DNA of 64,000 nucleotides from Acidimicrobiaceae bacterium (GCA_009842325.1 VYFQ01000002.1:1-64000); one strand, 5' to 3'; counted from the first letter of the stretch, positions 49,989 to 58,857 are shown. Numbers and translations are program-made. The notes: generated by a model from the sequence alone, not told the origin.

Positions 49989-50915
49989 GTGGCGGACTTC
50001 GACGAGGCGCTGACTGCCTTCGCGGCCGAGGTCGGCACGGACGGGCCGGTGTGCGTGCGGGGCGGCCGGACCCGCTGGAGCCTCGGCGGGGAGGCGTCGC
50101 CGGGCACCCGGGAAGTGCAGGCCCCGGAGGGCATCGTCGCCTTCGAGCCGGCCGAGATGACGGTGCGGGTGCGGGCCGGGACGCCGGTCGCGGCACTCCA
50201 CGAGGAGTTGGCTGCCGACGGCCAGCGCACGGCACTGCCCGAGCGGGCCGGCGGCACGGTGGGCGGGGCGCTGATGGCCGGCGAGTCGAGCATCGCCCGC
50301 CTCGGGCTGGGGCCGGTGCGCGACGCTCTGCTGCAGGCGCGCTACGTGTGCGCTGACGGCCGGATCGCCAGCGCCGGCGCGGGCACCGTCAAGAACGTGA
50401 GCGGCTTCGACCTGTGCCGGCTGCTGGTCGGGTCGCTGGGCACGCTCGGCCTGGTGGGCGAGGTGCTGCTGCGCACCTTCCCGGTGGGGGAGGCCGAGCG
50501 CTGGGTGCGCTTGGCCGGTACTGATCCGGGCGCGGTCCGGTCGTGCTACACGGCCGCGTCGGTGCTGTGGGACGGTACCGATGTATTGATCTTGCTGAGC
50601 GGCTACGCGGTCGACGTGGACGACGACCTGAGCCGGCTGGCGGCGCTGGGCAACTGCGAAGACGTCGACGGCCCGCCCGAGCTGCCGCCGCACCGGTGGG
50701 TGTGCACACCGGCGGAGGCAGCCGCATTCGATGCCCGCAATGGCGCGGCCGGCCCTTTCGTGGCCGAGATCGGTGTCGGAGTGGTGCATGCCTCCCAACC
50801 CCAGCCGCCCCGCCCGGTCGAGCCGGGCGTGGTCGAGTTGAATCGCCGCTTCAAGGAGCGATTCGACCCGCCCGGTCGACTCAACCCCGGCCGCGACCCC
50901 CTGAGGAAGCCCTGA
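49989..50915 (+). CDS. glcE: Glycolate oxidase FAD-binding subunit GlcE-like
   Basis: About 308 residues. A shortened FAD type 4 domain: VCVRGGRTRWSLGG, RAGTPVAALHEELAADGQRTALPE, GGTVGGALMAGESSIARLGLGPVRDALLQARYVCADGRI in consecutive blocks, and GTVKNVSGFDLCRLLVGSLGTLGL. The ending FKERFDPPGRLNPGRDP is typical of GlcE. It forms the membrane-associated complex with GlcD and GlcF. GTG 49989 lies 5 nt after the glcD stop. Its TGA overlaps the glcF ATG (TGATG). Confidence 0.9.
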   Translation: MADFDEALTAFAAEVGTDGPVCVRGGRTRWSLGGEASPGTREVQAPEGIVAFEPAEMTVRVRAGTPVAALHEELAADGQRTALPERAGGTVGGALMAGESSIARLGLGPVRDALLQARYVCADGRIASAGAGTVKNVSGFDLCRLLVGSLGTLGLVGEVLLRTFPVGEAERWVRLAGTDPGAVRSCYTAASVLWDGTDVLILLSGYAVDVDDDLSRLAALGNCEDVDGPPELPPHRWVCTPAEAAAFDARNGAAGPFVAEIGVGVVHASQPQPPRPVEPGVVELNRRFKERFDPPGRLNPGRDPLRKP

Positions 50916-52087
50916 TGCATCTCGGGTTGGACGACGACGAGCTGGTTGCGTGCGTGGCCTGCGGGCTGTGCCTGCCGCACTGCCCCACCTTCGTGATCAC
51001 CGGGCGGGACACCGAATCGCCCCGGGGACGGATCGCGCTGATGCGAGCCGTGCAGAACGAGGGCGCGCCGGTGACCGACGACCTGATCCGCTCGATGGAG
51101 ACCTGCGTGCAGTGCCGCGGCTGCGAGACGGCCTGCCCCAGCGCGGTGCCGTTCGGCCATCTGATGGAGGGCACCCGGGCCGCCCTGGCCGGCGCGGGCC
51201 GGATCACCCCCCGCTGGCAGCGGCTGGCCCTGCGGATGCTGCGCCACCGCCAGCTGCTGCTGGCCGGCTCGACCCTCCTGGCGCTGGCCATACGGCTGCG
51301 CCTCGTGCCGACCAGGCGCCTAGGCCTGCCGGCGAGGATGCCGCTGCGACGCCCGCCGCTGCGCACGTCCGGCGGCGACGTGTGGCTGTTCACCGGCTGC
51401 GTGATGGACGCCTGGCAGCGCGACGTGCATCTGGCGGTGCAGCGGGTGCTGGAGGCCGCCGGAGTAGGGGTGGAGCCCACGGGCGGGGCTGCTCCGTGCT
51501 GCGGGGCGCTGCACATCCATGCCGGGCTGGAAGCTGAGACCAAGGCCATGGCCCGGCGGGTGATGGACGGCCTGTCCGGCGATGACCGTCCCATCCTGGT
51601 GGACGCGGCCGGGTGCGGTGCCTCGCTCAAGGACTACGGGCACCTGTTAGGAACCGACGAGGCCCGGGCCTTCTCGGCCCGGGTGTTCGACGTCCATGAG
51701 TGGCTCGCCGGACGCCTGGACGAACTCAAGTCCCGGACGCCGGTTGAACCTCTCGACATGACGGTGGCCGTCCAGGATCCCTGCCATCTGCGTCACGTGC
51801 AGCGGGCCCACCAGGCCGTCCCGGCCGTTCTGGGTCCGTTCGTGGCCAACGTGGTCGCCCTCGACGACGACGGCCTGTGCTGCGGGGCGGGCGGCGCCTA
51901 CTCGGTGATGGAGCCCGAGCTGTCCACGGCGATCCGCGAGCGCAAGACCGCCGCGGTGGCCCGCTCGGGCGCGACAGTGGTGGCCAGCGCCAATCCCGGC
52001 TGCTCGCTCCATCTGGCCGCAGCCGGCCTGGACGTGCGACACCCCCTGGAACTAGTCGACCAGGCCCTCTCCGCCTCCCGCCGCTAA
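50915..52087 (+). CDS. glcF: Glycolate oxidase iron-sulfur subunit GlcF-like
   Basis: 390 residues. Two [4Fe-4S] ferredoxin motifs, CVACGLCLPHCP and CVQCRGCETACP (within the first 75 residues), then two CCG domains with PCCGALHIHAG and LCCGAGGAYSVM. It relays electrons from the flavin subunits to the membrane. ATG 50915 is coupled to glcE. The stop codon is immediately followed by two tandem palindromic repeats (52087-52198) that may end transcription. Confidence 0.92.
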   Translation: MHLGLDDDELVACVACGLCLPHCPTFVITGRDTESPRGRIALMRAVQNEGAPVTDDLIRSMETCVQCRGCETACPSAVPFGHLMEGTRAALAGAGRITPRWQRLALRMLRHRQLLLAGSTLLALAIRLRLVPTRRLGLPARMPLRRPPLRTSGGDVWLFTGCVMDAWQRDVHLAVQRVLEAAGVGVEPTGGAAPCCGALHIHAGLEAETKAMARRVMDGLSGDDRPILVDAAGCGASLKDYGHLLGTDEARAFSARVFDVHEWLAGRLDELKSRTPVEPLDMTVAVQDPCHLRHVQRAHQAVPAVLGPFVANVVALDDDGLCCGAGGAYSVMEPELSTAIRERKTAAVARSGATVVASANPGCSLHLAAAGLDVRHPLELVDQALSASRR

Positions 52088-52198
52088 CGGTTTCTGTGAG
52101 CAGGTTTGCCGCCTGAGGCGGCTTCGTTGCGCACAGAAATGACGTGACGGTTTCTGTGAGCAGGTTTGCCGCCTGAGGCGGCTTCGTTGCGCACAGAA
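52087..52198. repeat. Two tandem copies of a 52-bp palindromic element
   Basis: Identical copies at 52087-52138 and 52147-52198 (60-bp period). Each has outer arms TTCTGTG / CACAGAA and an inner perfect stem GCCGCC-TGA-GGCGGC; over 22-nt arms 16 positions pair. The first copy begins at the last base of the glcF stop codon. The outer TTCTGT/ACAGAA ends and 3-nt loop match the element inside the S9 peptidase gene at 19119. There is no T-run, but the hairpins could act as terminators. Confidence 0.9.
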
Positions 52199-52286
52199 CA
52201 GTGTGAGCGGGAACCAGACCTCGGTGCGCGTCGTCATAGGCACCAATCGGACGCACAGGGCGTCCACCAGCTGGAGGAGGGTGACC

Positions 52287-54179
52287 ATGGCGACAAGGGG
52301 ATCTGAGAGGTTCCAAACGAGAAAGAACCGGCCGGTTCGACGGCTGCTCGCAGTGCTGGCGCTGAGCCTGCTGGCAGTGTCATGCAGCGGACCCGGCGAT
52401 GATGAAGCTGACACGGCCGCGCCGGCAGCGACGGATGTCGGCGGGGACCGCGCCGACTCGGGCAGCGAGACATACGCGGCAGTGACCACGGCCGCGCCCC
52501 GCAGCCGCACGGACGACGTGATGGCTGAGCCCGAGCCGGCTGAGGAGCCCATGGCCGAGGAGGCCGCCGACTACGCCCACACGGAAGCGGAGGCCGCGCT
52601 GGAGGCAGCCGCGGCCGCGTCGGGAACGGCTGCGCCGGCGGAAGCGGTGGCGGAGTTGGAAGCAGCCATGGCTGAGACGGCGGCCGCGGCAGCGGACTCG
52701 GCCACCAGCGGCGTGTCCCGGTCCCAGGCGGCCGAGTCCGACCGGGCCCGTCCGGAGGAGGAGCGCCGTCGCCGGTGCCCCGAGTGCCGGGCCAACACGT
52801 TCGAGGACTACGGCGTCAACCCGTTCGTGGACCCGTACGACGACAACCTGTCCACCTTCGCCCTCGATGTGGACACCGCGTCCTACGTCGTGACCCGCAA
52901 CCACCTGGAGGGCGGCCAGCTGCCGCCGATCGGGGCCGTGCGGGTGGAGGAGTTCGTCAACTACTTCGACGGCGGGTACCGGAGCCTCATCGACGAGTTC
53001 AACATCACCCTGGAGGCGGCTCCCTCCCCGTTCAGCGACCCCGACCGGGTGATGCTGCGGGTGGGCGTGCAGGCGCCCGAACTGCTGTCGGATCTGGTGA
53101 TACCGGACACCGTGGTGCTCGTGCTGGACCGCTCCGGGTCGATGAGTCAGTCCGCAGGACCCGCCGACCGGCCTATGGAGAGGATCAGCCTGGTCCACGA
53201 GGCCGTCGAACTGCTGCTCTCGGGACTGCCGGGCAGCACCCGGGTCGGTGTCGTGGCCTACAATGACCGGGCCGCCACGATCCTCGACCCGACCGAGGTG
53301 TCGGGCAACGCCGGCTGGATCGCGGACGAGATCCGGGCCCGGGTCTACCCGGGAGGTTCCACCAACGCCGAAGCCGGTCTCGTGAGGGGCTACGACATGG
53401 CCCTGAGAGAGGCCGACAGGGGCCGGGCCGTGCTGGTGCTACTGCTGTCGGACGGGGTCGCCAACGTGGGCGCCACCCGCACCGACGACATCCTCGAGGA
53501 GATCGGCGAGCGCGGCGACATCGGGCTGTCCACCATCGGCGTGGGCCTGGGGCCGTTCAACGACGAGCTCATGGAGCAGCTGGCCAACAAGGCCGACGGC
53601 ACTTACCACTACATCGACACGCCGTCGGAGGCACGGCGCATCTTCGTGGAGAACCTCACCAGCCTGCTGGCCTCGGTGGCCCGGGACGCCAAGATCCAGG
53701 TGGAGTTCGACCGGGACAAGGTGCTCTCCTACCGGCTGCTCGGGTTCGAGAACCGGGCCATCGCGGACGAGGACTTCCGCGACGACACCCGCGACGCCGG
53801 CGAGGTCGGTGCGGGCCAGAGCTCGACCGCCCTCTATGAGGTGACCCTGGACCGCAGCTGGGACCGGGGCCGGGGACCGATCGCCACTGCCACCCTGCGC
53901 TACCGCCGGCCGGCCAGCGAGCGGATCACCGAGACGTGGGCCAGCCTGCACGCCGACGACGTGGAGCGCTCGTTCCGGGACGCCAACCCCCACTTCCGGC
54001 TGGCCGTGGTGGCGGCCGAGTTCGCCGAGGTGCTGCGTGACAGCCCGTTCGTGGAGGACCGCAGCATGGAGGAGTTGAGCTACCAGGCCGACCGGGTGGC
54101 CGACGAGCTGCGCCGTGACGCCGACGCCGAGGAGCTGGCCGACCTGATCGACACCGCTCGACGCATCCGCCGCCGATAG
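52287..54179 (+). CDS. YfbK-family von Willebrand factor A lipoprotein
   Basis: 630 residues. Lipoprotein signal with lipobox LAVSC (Cys near 33), a long Ala/Glu-rich linker to about 165, then the YfbK N-terminal segment NTFEDYGVNPFVDPYDDNLSTF, a vWA domain with MIDAS DRSGSMS (near 281), and the C-terminal region including LLGFENRAIADEDFRDD. vWA domains bind partners through a metal ion; the family is often described as Ca-activated chloride channel homologues but the function is unproven. ATG 52287 preferred over 52203 because GGAGGAGGG lies just upstream and the signal peptide is then well placed. Confidence 0.9.
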   Translation: MATRGSERFQTRKNRPVRRLLAVLALSLLAVSCSGPGDDEADTAAPAATDVGGDRADSGSETYAAVTTAAPRSRTDDVMAEPEPAEEPMAEEAADYAHTEAEAALEAAAAASGTAAPAEAVAELEAAMAETAAAAADSATSGVSRSQAAESDRARPEEERRRRCPECRANTFEDYGVNPFVDPYDDNLSTFALDVDTASYVVTRNHLEGGQLPPIGAVRVEEFVNYFDGGYRSLIDEFNITLEAAPSPFSDPDRVMLRVGVQAPELLSDLVIPDTVVLVLDRSGSMSQSAGPADRPMERISLVHEAVELLLSGLPGSTRVGVVAYNDRAATILDPTEVSGNAGWIADEIRARVYPGGSTNAEAGLVRGYDMALREADRGRAVLVLLLSDGVANVGATRTDDILEEIGERGDIGLSTIGVGLGPFNDELMEQLANKADGTYHYIDTPSEARRIFVENLTSLLASVARDAKIQVEFDRDKVLSYRLLGFENRAIADEDFRDDTRDAGEVGAGQSSTALYEVTLDRSWDRGRGPIATATLRYRRPASERITETWASLHADDVERSFRDANPHFRLAVVAAEFAEVLRDSPFVEDRSMEELSYQADRVADELRRDADAEELADLIDTARRIRRR

Positions 54180-54236
54180 CGGCGACAAGGGCTCCTCCAA
54201 CCCCCTGTGACTCACCCCTGGAGGGGCCCGGCATGG

Positions 54237-54278
54237 GGCTCGGCGGCCCAGTTTCGGAGGGAACTGGGCCGCCGAGCC
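54237..54278. terminator. Perfect 17-bp hairpin between convergent genes
   Basis: Arms at 54237-54253 and 54262-54278 are exactly complementary (17 bp, GC-rich) around the 8-nt loop TCGGAGGG. It sits between the stops of the vWA lipoprotein gene (54179) and the convergent membrane protein gene (54306). A short TT follows the plus-strand side. This is the strongest terminator in the window and probably works in both directions. Confidence 0.8.
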
Positions 54279-54305
54279 TTCCACGCGCCCGTGCGCCCGT
54301 GCGGC

Positions 54306-55682
54306 TCAGGCGAAGCCGAACAGGGGCGGGAACACGACCACCACGAGGGTCGCCCAGATCAGGTAGACAGGAAGGTAGGCCGTCTGCCAGCGCTCCAGGG
54401 ACGCGAAGGGCAACCGGCCCCGCCAGAAACCGAGATGCAGCCGGGCCGACCAGGCGAGGTTGACGAGCAGGACGACGTTCTCGCCCAGCGCTGCGATCCG
54501 GTTAGGGGTGAAGCCGAATTCCGATATCCGGCCCACCATGGCCGCGAGCACCAGGGCGTTGGCGACGAGGGCGCTGACCACGAGCACGAACTGCAGTAGG
54601 TCGAAGGCGTCGTGGGGCGCCCTGGGGTCCCGGGCCGAGGTGGCGTAGAGGAGCAGGCCGAGGACTACCGCCAGCAGCAGGTCGAACAGGACGAGCACGT
54701 CGCGGTCGAAGTCGATCCCCCGGCCCGTCCAGACCATGGCGCCGAGGAATGCCAGCAGCATGGCGGCGAACAGCGGCGTGAACAGTTTCGTGAGCACGGG
54801 CGCCATGTTCTCGACCACGCTCTGTTTGGCTTCCACCAGCCACGCGGCCACCACCACCGCGCCGACCGCGCCGCACGGCAGCACCCAGGACGTGACGAAC
54901 TCCTCGGCGTCGATGCCGATGACATCGAAGGCGCCGGTCGTGAATCCGGCGAGCACGCCGCCCCCGAGGGCGATGAGCACGTAGTAGATGAACCACTCGC
55001 CGGTGAAGCGCACGTAGTCCATCCGCTTGCGGTCCGATCGCCAGCCGCCCCCGGCGTAGGCCACTCCGACCAGCAGCCACAGCGCGATCGGTGCGTGCAG
55101 TGCGGCGAGCGTCTCGGTGTCGGAGCCGTCCTCGAACGGGTAGGCGTTGATCACGACCGCGACTCCGGCGAGCGCCGGTGCCAGGATGCGGAGGGCCCGG
55201 GCCGCAGGCATCCCCCGGTGCCACACGAAGTAGCCGGCCAGCGGCACCAGCGCGAACAGGCCGGCGTTGCGCCCGTAGAAACGGGCGTTGTCGGTGAGAT
55301 CCACGCCGAAGGCAGCGGGGGCCTTGACAGCCAGCGCGGCGGCGCAGGCGAAGCCGATCATCGTCCAGAAGTCGCTGCGAGCCGACGGCCGCTCGTCGCC
55401 GGAGGGTTCGAGGGCGAGCCTCTTCCAGAGCCGGTCAGGGTGCTCCTGGGCGAATTCGCTCGACAGGGAGTCAACGCTCCCCATCCGCTTGACCGCGATG
55501 AGGAACGCCTCGTCGGGCGCCAGGCCCGCCGAAGTGAGATCGGCGATCTGGTCTCGCAGGTGGTCCTCGAGCTCGTCCGCGTCCGCCGGGTCAACGGCAC
55601 TCGGCTGCTCGAGGCCGGACCGCCATTGAGCGATCAGCGCTTCAAGGTCGGGCGTGTCGCCGGCGTTGGGCACGGCGGTCAT
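54306..55682 (-). CDS. Multi-pass membrane protein with N-terminal permease-prefix-like domain
   Basis: 458 residues. The N-terminal 85 residues form helices (DELEDHLRDQIADLTSAGLAPDEAFLIAVKRMGSVDSLSSEF in pieces) resembling the 'permease prefix' or HAAS signalling domain often encoded after PadR regulators. About ten membrane helices follow. No transport motif is recognised. Its ATG overlaps the padR stop (ATGA), so expression is coupled to the PadR-type regulator, which presumably controls it. This PadR-HAAS pairing is common in Gram-positive bacteria and usually relates to membrane stress (family knowledge). Confidence 0.8.
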   Translation of the reverse strand: MTAVPNAGDTPDLEALIAQWRSGLEQPSAVDPADADELEDHLRDQIADLTSAGLAPDEAFLIAVKRMGSVDSLSSEFAQEHPDRLWKRLALEPSGDERPSARSDFWTMIGFACAAALAVKAPAAFGVDLTDNARFYGRNAGLFALVPLAGYFVWHRGMPAARALRILAPALAGVAVVINAYPFEDGSDTETLAALHAPIALWLLVGVAYAGGGWRSDRKRMDYVRFTGEWFIYYVLIALGGGVLAGFTTGAFDVIGIDAEEFVTSWVLPCGAVGAVVVAAWLVEAKQSVVENMAPVLTKLFTPLFAAMLLAFLGAMVWTGRGIDFDRDVLVLFDLLLAVVLGLLLYATSARDPRAPHDAFDLLQFVLVVSALVANALVLAAMVGRISEFGFTPNRIAALGENVVLLVNLAWSARLHLGFWRGRLPFASLERWQTAYLPVYLIWATLVVVVFPPLFGFA

Positions 55683-56047
55683 CCCTTCAGCAGCGCAGGA
55701 GACGGCGGCGGCGACATCTCGTGCCACAGGCCTTGCAGCGCGCCGGTGATCACGGTCCACTGGCGGCGCTGTTCAGCGAGGGCTTGCCTGCCGGACTCGG
55801 TGATCCGGTAGTACTTGCGCCGTCGTGCCCGGCTGCCGGATGGGACCTTCCAGGCGGCCTCGGCGTAGCCCAGCCGCTCGAGCCGGTGCAGCAGGGGGTA
55901 GAGCATCCCGTCGGTCCATTCGAGTTCGCCGCTGGAGAGTTGGTTGACTCGCTTGAGGATCGCGTACCCATAGTTCTCGCCCTCGCTGAGGATGCCGAGG
56001 ACAAGGGGGGTGGCCGAGGCCGCCACGAGATCCTTCGGCATGCGCAT
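55679..56047 (-). CDS. PadR family transcriptional regulator
   Basis: 122 residues. Winged helix-turn-helix: TPLVLGILSEGENYGYAILKRVNQLSSGE, then DGMLYPLLHRLERLGYAEAAW and a wing RRRKYYRITESGRQALAEQRRQW, the PadR signature; a short C-terminal dimerisation helix follows. It most likely represses its own operon through the palindrome in the promoter spacer. ATG 56047 lies 7 nt after the -10, so the mRNA is probably leaderless. Longer frames upstream overlap the divergent deaminase gene and lack homology. Confidence 0.92.
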   Translation of the reverse strand: MRMPKDLVAASATPLVLGILSEGENYGYAILKRVNQLSSGELEWTDGMLYPLLHRLERLGYAEAAWKVPSGSRARRRKYYRITESGRQALAEQRRQWTVITGALQGLWHEMSPPPSPALLKG

Positions 56048-56054
56048 CCTGGGC

Positions 56055-56084
56055 ACTATACCTAGAACTGCTAGGTATTGTCGA
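56055..56084 (-). promoter_or_regulatory. padR promoter with operator palindrome in the spacer
   Basis: On the minus strand: -35 TCGACA (56084-56079), 18-nt spacer, -10 TATAGT (56060-56055). A perfect inverted repeat ATACCTAG-N5-CTAGGTAT occupies 56058-56078, covering the whole spacer and part of the -10. A bound PadR dimer would block polymerase, giving autorepression. The palindrome is also 43 nt from the divergent cytosine deaminase start. Confidence 0.75.
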
Positions 56085-56120
56085 TGTCTGCTCGCGCGCT
56101 TGTGCGGGTTGAATGGGGCT

Positions 56121-56561
56121 ATGGACCAGTTCATGCAGGCGGCCGTGGACGAGGCGATGCAGGGCCGGGCTGAGGGCGGCATTCCGATCGGGGCGGTGCT
56201 GGTGCACGACGGCGAGATCATCGGCCGGGGCCACAACCGGCGGGTGCAGATGGGCTCGGCCATCCGCCACGGCGAGACCGACGCCCTGGAGAACGCCGGC
56301 CGGCTCCCGGCGAGCGTCTACCGCGGCTCGGTGATGTACACCACGCTGTCGCCGTGCGCGATGTGCACCGGCGCGATCCTGCTCTACGGCATCGGTGAGG
56401 TCGTGGTGGGCGAGAACCGGACGTTCATGGGCGAGGAGGCCCTGCTGGCCGAGCGGGGCGTGAGGGTGACCGTGCTCGACGACGAGGCGTGCGTGGCCAT
56501 GATGGAGGAGTTCATGACGGCCGAGCCCGACCTCTGGAACGAGGACATCGGCGAGGACTAG
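56121..56561 (+). CDS. Cytosine deaminase-like nucleoside deaminase (fungal FCY1 type)
   Basis: 146 residues, cytidine deaminase-like zinc fold. Zinc site: His-Glu in IRHGETDALENAGRL and the Cys pair in TTLSPCAMCTGAILLYG. Downstream VVVGENRTFMGEEALLAERG and the ending MTAEPDLWNEDIGED match yeast cytosine deaminase (Fcy1) far better than TadA or CodA. It should convert cytosine to uracil (salvage). ATG 56121 start. The gene is divergent from padR. Horizontal exchange with fungi or shared ancestry cannot be decided here. Confidence 0.88.
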   Translation: MDQFMQAAVDEAMQGRAEGGIPIGAVLVHDGEIIGRGHNRRVQMGSAIRHGETDALENAGRLPASVYRGSVMYTTLSPCAMCTGAILLYGIGEVVVGENRTFMGEEALLAERGVRVTVLDDEACVAMMEEFMTAEPDLWNEDIGED

Positions 56562-56565
56562 GCGA

Positions 56566-57705
56566 CTACAGGCAGGTCCGTACGGCGTCGGCGATCCGGC
56601 GGCCGCGCATGTCGCCCATGAGGTCGGCGTCCATGCGGTTCATGACGTAGGCGACGCTCAGGCGGGCGTCGAGGTCGATCGCGGCCAGGGATCCGCCCCA
56701 GCCGCCCCAGAACATCTGGCCCGGCTCGGTGGTGAACGTCTCGCCGAGCTGGAACCCGAAGCCGAGCCCGTGGCGCAGGCGCACCATCAGCACCTGGTCG
56801 ATGCCGTCGGTCTGCTCATCCAGGGTCCGCCGCACGCCGGCCTCCGACATCAGCCGGACACCGTCGAGGGTTCCGCCGCAGGCCAGCGCGGCGTGGATGC
56901 GGGCGATCGACCGGGCGTTGCCGAACCCGCCCGCGGCGGGGATCTCCGCGGCCCGCCACTCCCGGGTGGCAGGCTCGGTGGCGGTCATGGGCGCACTTAG
57001 CAGGGCACGCACTGCGATGGAGTCGGCCGACACGTCCTGCCCATTGATCGTGAGCTTGTCGCCGCTGAACACCGGCGGCACCAGCGCGCCCACTCGGTGG
57101 TCCTCGGAGGCGGGCACGCTCATCCAGAAGTCGGCGCCGAGAGGCTCGGCCACCTCGGTGCGGAACCAGTCGGCCATGCGGCGCCCGGTGATGCGGTAGA
57201 GGATCTCGCCCTGCAAGTTGCCTTGGCTGATGGCGTGGTAGCCCGAGGCGGTGCCCGGCTGCCACCACGGAGCCTGGGCCGCCAGGTTGTCCGCGACGGC
57301 CTCAAGGTCGTAGAGCTGCTCGATGGTGGCCAGGGGCGGGTCGAATCCGGGCACCCCGGCGGTGTGGGCCATCACATGACTCACCAGCACGCCCTCCTTG
57401 CCGTTCTGGGCGAACTCGGGCCAGTACTGGGCCACGGGAGCGTCGAAGTCGAGCTCGCCCCGGTCGGCCAGCATCAGCATGCAGATGGCCGCCATGGTCT
57501 TGGTGGTGGAGTAGACGTTGACGACGGTGTCGCGCTGCCATGGTGTTCCTTCGCTGTCGGCGTCACCGCCCCAGATGTCGACCACGAACTCGCCGTCCAA
57601 GGTCACCGCCGCAGCCGCGCCGACTTCCAGCCCATCAGCAAAGTTGGCCGCGAACGCATTCTGCACGGCCTCGAAGCCAGGCTTGCATGTCCCACAGATC
57701 TCCAT
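56566..57705 (-). CDS. Serine hydrolase, beta-lactamase/esterase (EstB-like)
   Basis: 379 residues, class C beta-lactamase fold. Active-site Ser in NVYSTTKTMAAICML (SxxK, near 66), Tyr in SGYHAISQGNLQGEIL (YxxS variant, near 151), and the late GGWGGSLAAIDL in place of KTG, as in EstB-type carboxylesterases. No signal peptide, so it is probably a cytoplasmic esterase rather than a penicillin-binding protein. ATG 57705 preferred; an upstream extension to 57762 is Arg-rich. The gene converges with the deaminase gene, leaving 4 nt between stops. Confidence 0.9.
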   Translation of the reverse strand: MEICGTCKPGFEAVQNAFAANFADGLEVGAAAAVTLDGEFVVDIWGGDADSEGTPWQRDTVVNVYSTTKTMAAICMLMLADRGELDFDAPVAQYWPEFAQNGKEGVLVSHVMAHTAGVPGFDPPLATIEQLYDLEAVADNLAAQAPWWQPGTASGYHAISQGNLQGEILYRITGRRMADWFRTEVAEPLGADFWMSVPASEDHRVGALVPPVFSGDKLTINGQDVSADSIAVRALLSAPMTATEPATREWRAAEIPAAGGFGNARSIARIHAALACGGTLDGVRLMSEAGVRRTLDEQTDGIDQVLMVRLRHGLGFGFQLGETFTTEPGQMFWGGWGGSLAAIDLDARLSVAYVMNRMDADLMGDMRGRRIADAVRTCL

Positions 57706-57817
57706 ACCCCCATGATGGCGCGGCTGAGCCGCGGCTGTCTCGCTCCGTGCATCCGACCGCATTCGACTCCTCGCGGGCGCTAGGTTGAACGCCGGCAGTC
57801 AGCAGGGAGATGCGGGC

Positions 57818-58009
57818 ATGCGCACCACGAAGATGGTCTACTGGCAGGAGGACGAGTGCTGGCTCGGCTACCTGGAGGAGTTCCCTGACTATTGGACGCA
57901 AGGCGAAACGTTGGAGGACCTTGAAGAGCATCTTCGCGATCTCCACGCGGATCTGACGAGCGGTGATTTGCCTGGAGTGCGCCACGTCGCCGATCTCACG
58001 TTGGCGTGA
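57818..58009 (+). CDS. HicB-like antitoxin-type small protein (orphan)
   Basis: 63 residues with the HicB beta-strand start MVYWQEDECWLGYLEEFPDYWTQG and a helix ETLEDLEEHLRDLHADLTSG, the partial RNase H-like fold of HicB/UPF0150 proteins. There is no C-terminal DNA-binding domain and no HicA toxin gene on either side, so it is either an orphan antitoxin or a HicB-like domain protein with another role. ATG 57818 has AGGGAG about 8 nt upstream. Confidence 0.75.
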   Translation: MRTTKMVYWQEDECWLGYLEEFPDYWTQGETLEDLEEHLRDLHADLTSGDLPGVRHVADLTLA

Positions 58010-58107
58010 ATTGAGCAAGCCACGCGGATGACAGATGCGCTGGGGGTGTGGGGCACACCAGTGCCTGCGTCCGGATCGCGCTTCGTCTAGGCGTCGGGAA
58101 GCGACTA

Positions 58108-58857
58108 GTGGACTCGCTGAGAGGCGCGGCGGTGGTGGTGACCGGGGCCAGTTCGGGGATCGGGCTAGCCGTGGCCGAGCGGTTCGTGGCCGCCGGCGCC
58201 CGGGTGATGACCGGCAGCCGGAGCGAGCCGCCGGACGGTCTGGGCCGCTGGATCCGCACCGACGTAGCCGATCCAGCCCAGGCCGACGCGTTGGTTGCTG
58301 CGGCTGCGGAGGCCTTCGGCCGGGTCGAGGTGGTGGTCAACAACGCCGGGGTGCAGGTTGAGAAGACGGTGGCCGACACCACCGACGAGGACTTCGACTA
58401 CGTGATGGGTGTGAACGTGCGGGGCGTGTTCAACGTCTGCCGGGCTGCGGTCCGCGAGATGAGGGCCCAGCCGGAGGGCGGGGTGATCATCAACGTGGGC
58501 TCCATCTCGGGTCGTGTCTCCGACCACGGCATGGCCGTGTACAACACGTCGAAGGCGGCGGTGCACGCCCTGACCCGCTCGGTAGCCATCGACCACGGCG
58601 CCGACGGCATCCGCTGCAACGCGGTGCTGCCGGGCTGGATAGCCACCCCCATGGCCGACTCGTCCTTCGCTCACGCAGCCGATCCGGCTGCGGCCGGCGC
58701 CGCGGCCGCAAAGCGCCATCCCGTCGGTCGCCTTGGCAGCCCCGACGACGTGGCTGGCCTGGTGTTGTGGCTGGCCAGCGCCGATGCATCCTTCGTCTCA
58801 GGAAGCCTCTTCACCATCGACGGCGGCCTAACCGCCCAAACCCCCATCGCCCCCTGA
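58108..58857 (+). CDS. SDR family NAD(P)-dependent oxidoreductase
   Basis: 249 residues, classical short-chain dehydrogenase. Cofactor motif VVTGASSGIGLAVAERF (TGxxxGxG), NNAG in VVVNNAGVQ, catalytic Ser in INVGSISGRV, and YxxxK in AVYNTSKAAVHAL; the end FVSGSLFTIDGGLT is canonical. A beta-keto-acyl or sugar/steroid alcohol is a likely substrate but not defined. GTG 58108 chosen over 58048, whose extra residues lack homology. The 3' end overlaps the convergent coiled-coil gene by 30 nt. Confidence 0.9.
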   Translation: MDSLRGAAVVVTGASSGIGLAVAERFVAAGARVMTGSRSEPPDGLGRWIRTDVADPAQADALVAAAAEAFGRVEVVVNNAGVQVEKTVADTTDEDFDYVMGVNVRGVFNVCRAAVREMRAQPEGGVIINVGSISGRVSDHGMAVYNTSKAAVHALTRSVAIDHGADGIRCNAVLPGWIATPMADSSFAHAADPAAAGAAAAKRHPVGRLGSPDDVAGLVLWLASADASFVSGSLFTIDGGLTAQTPIAP

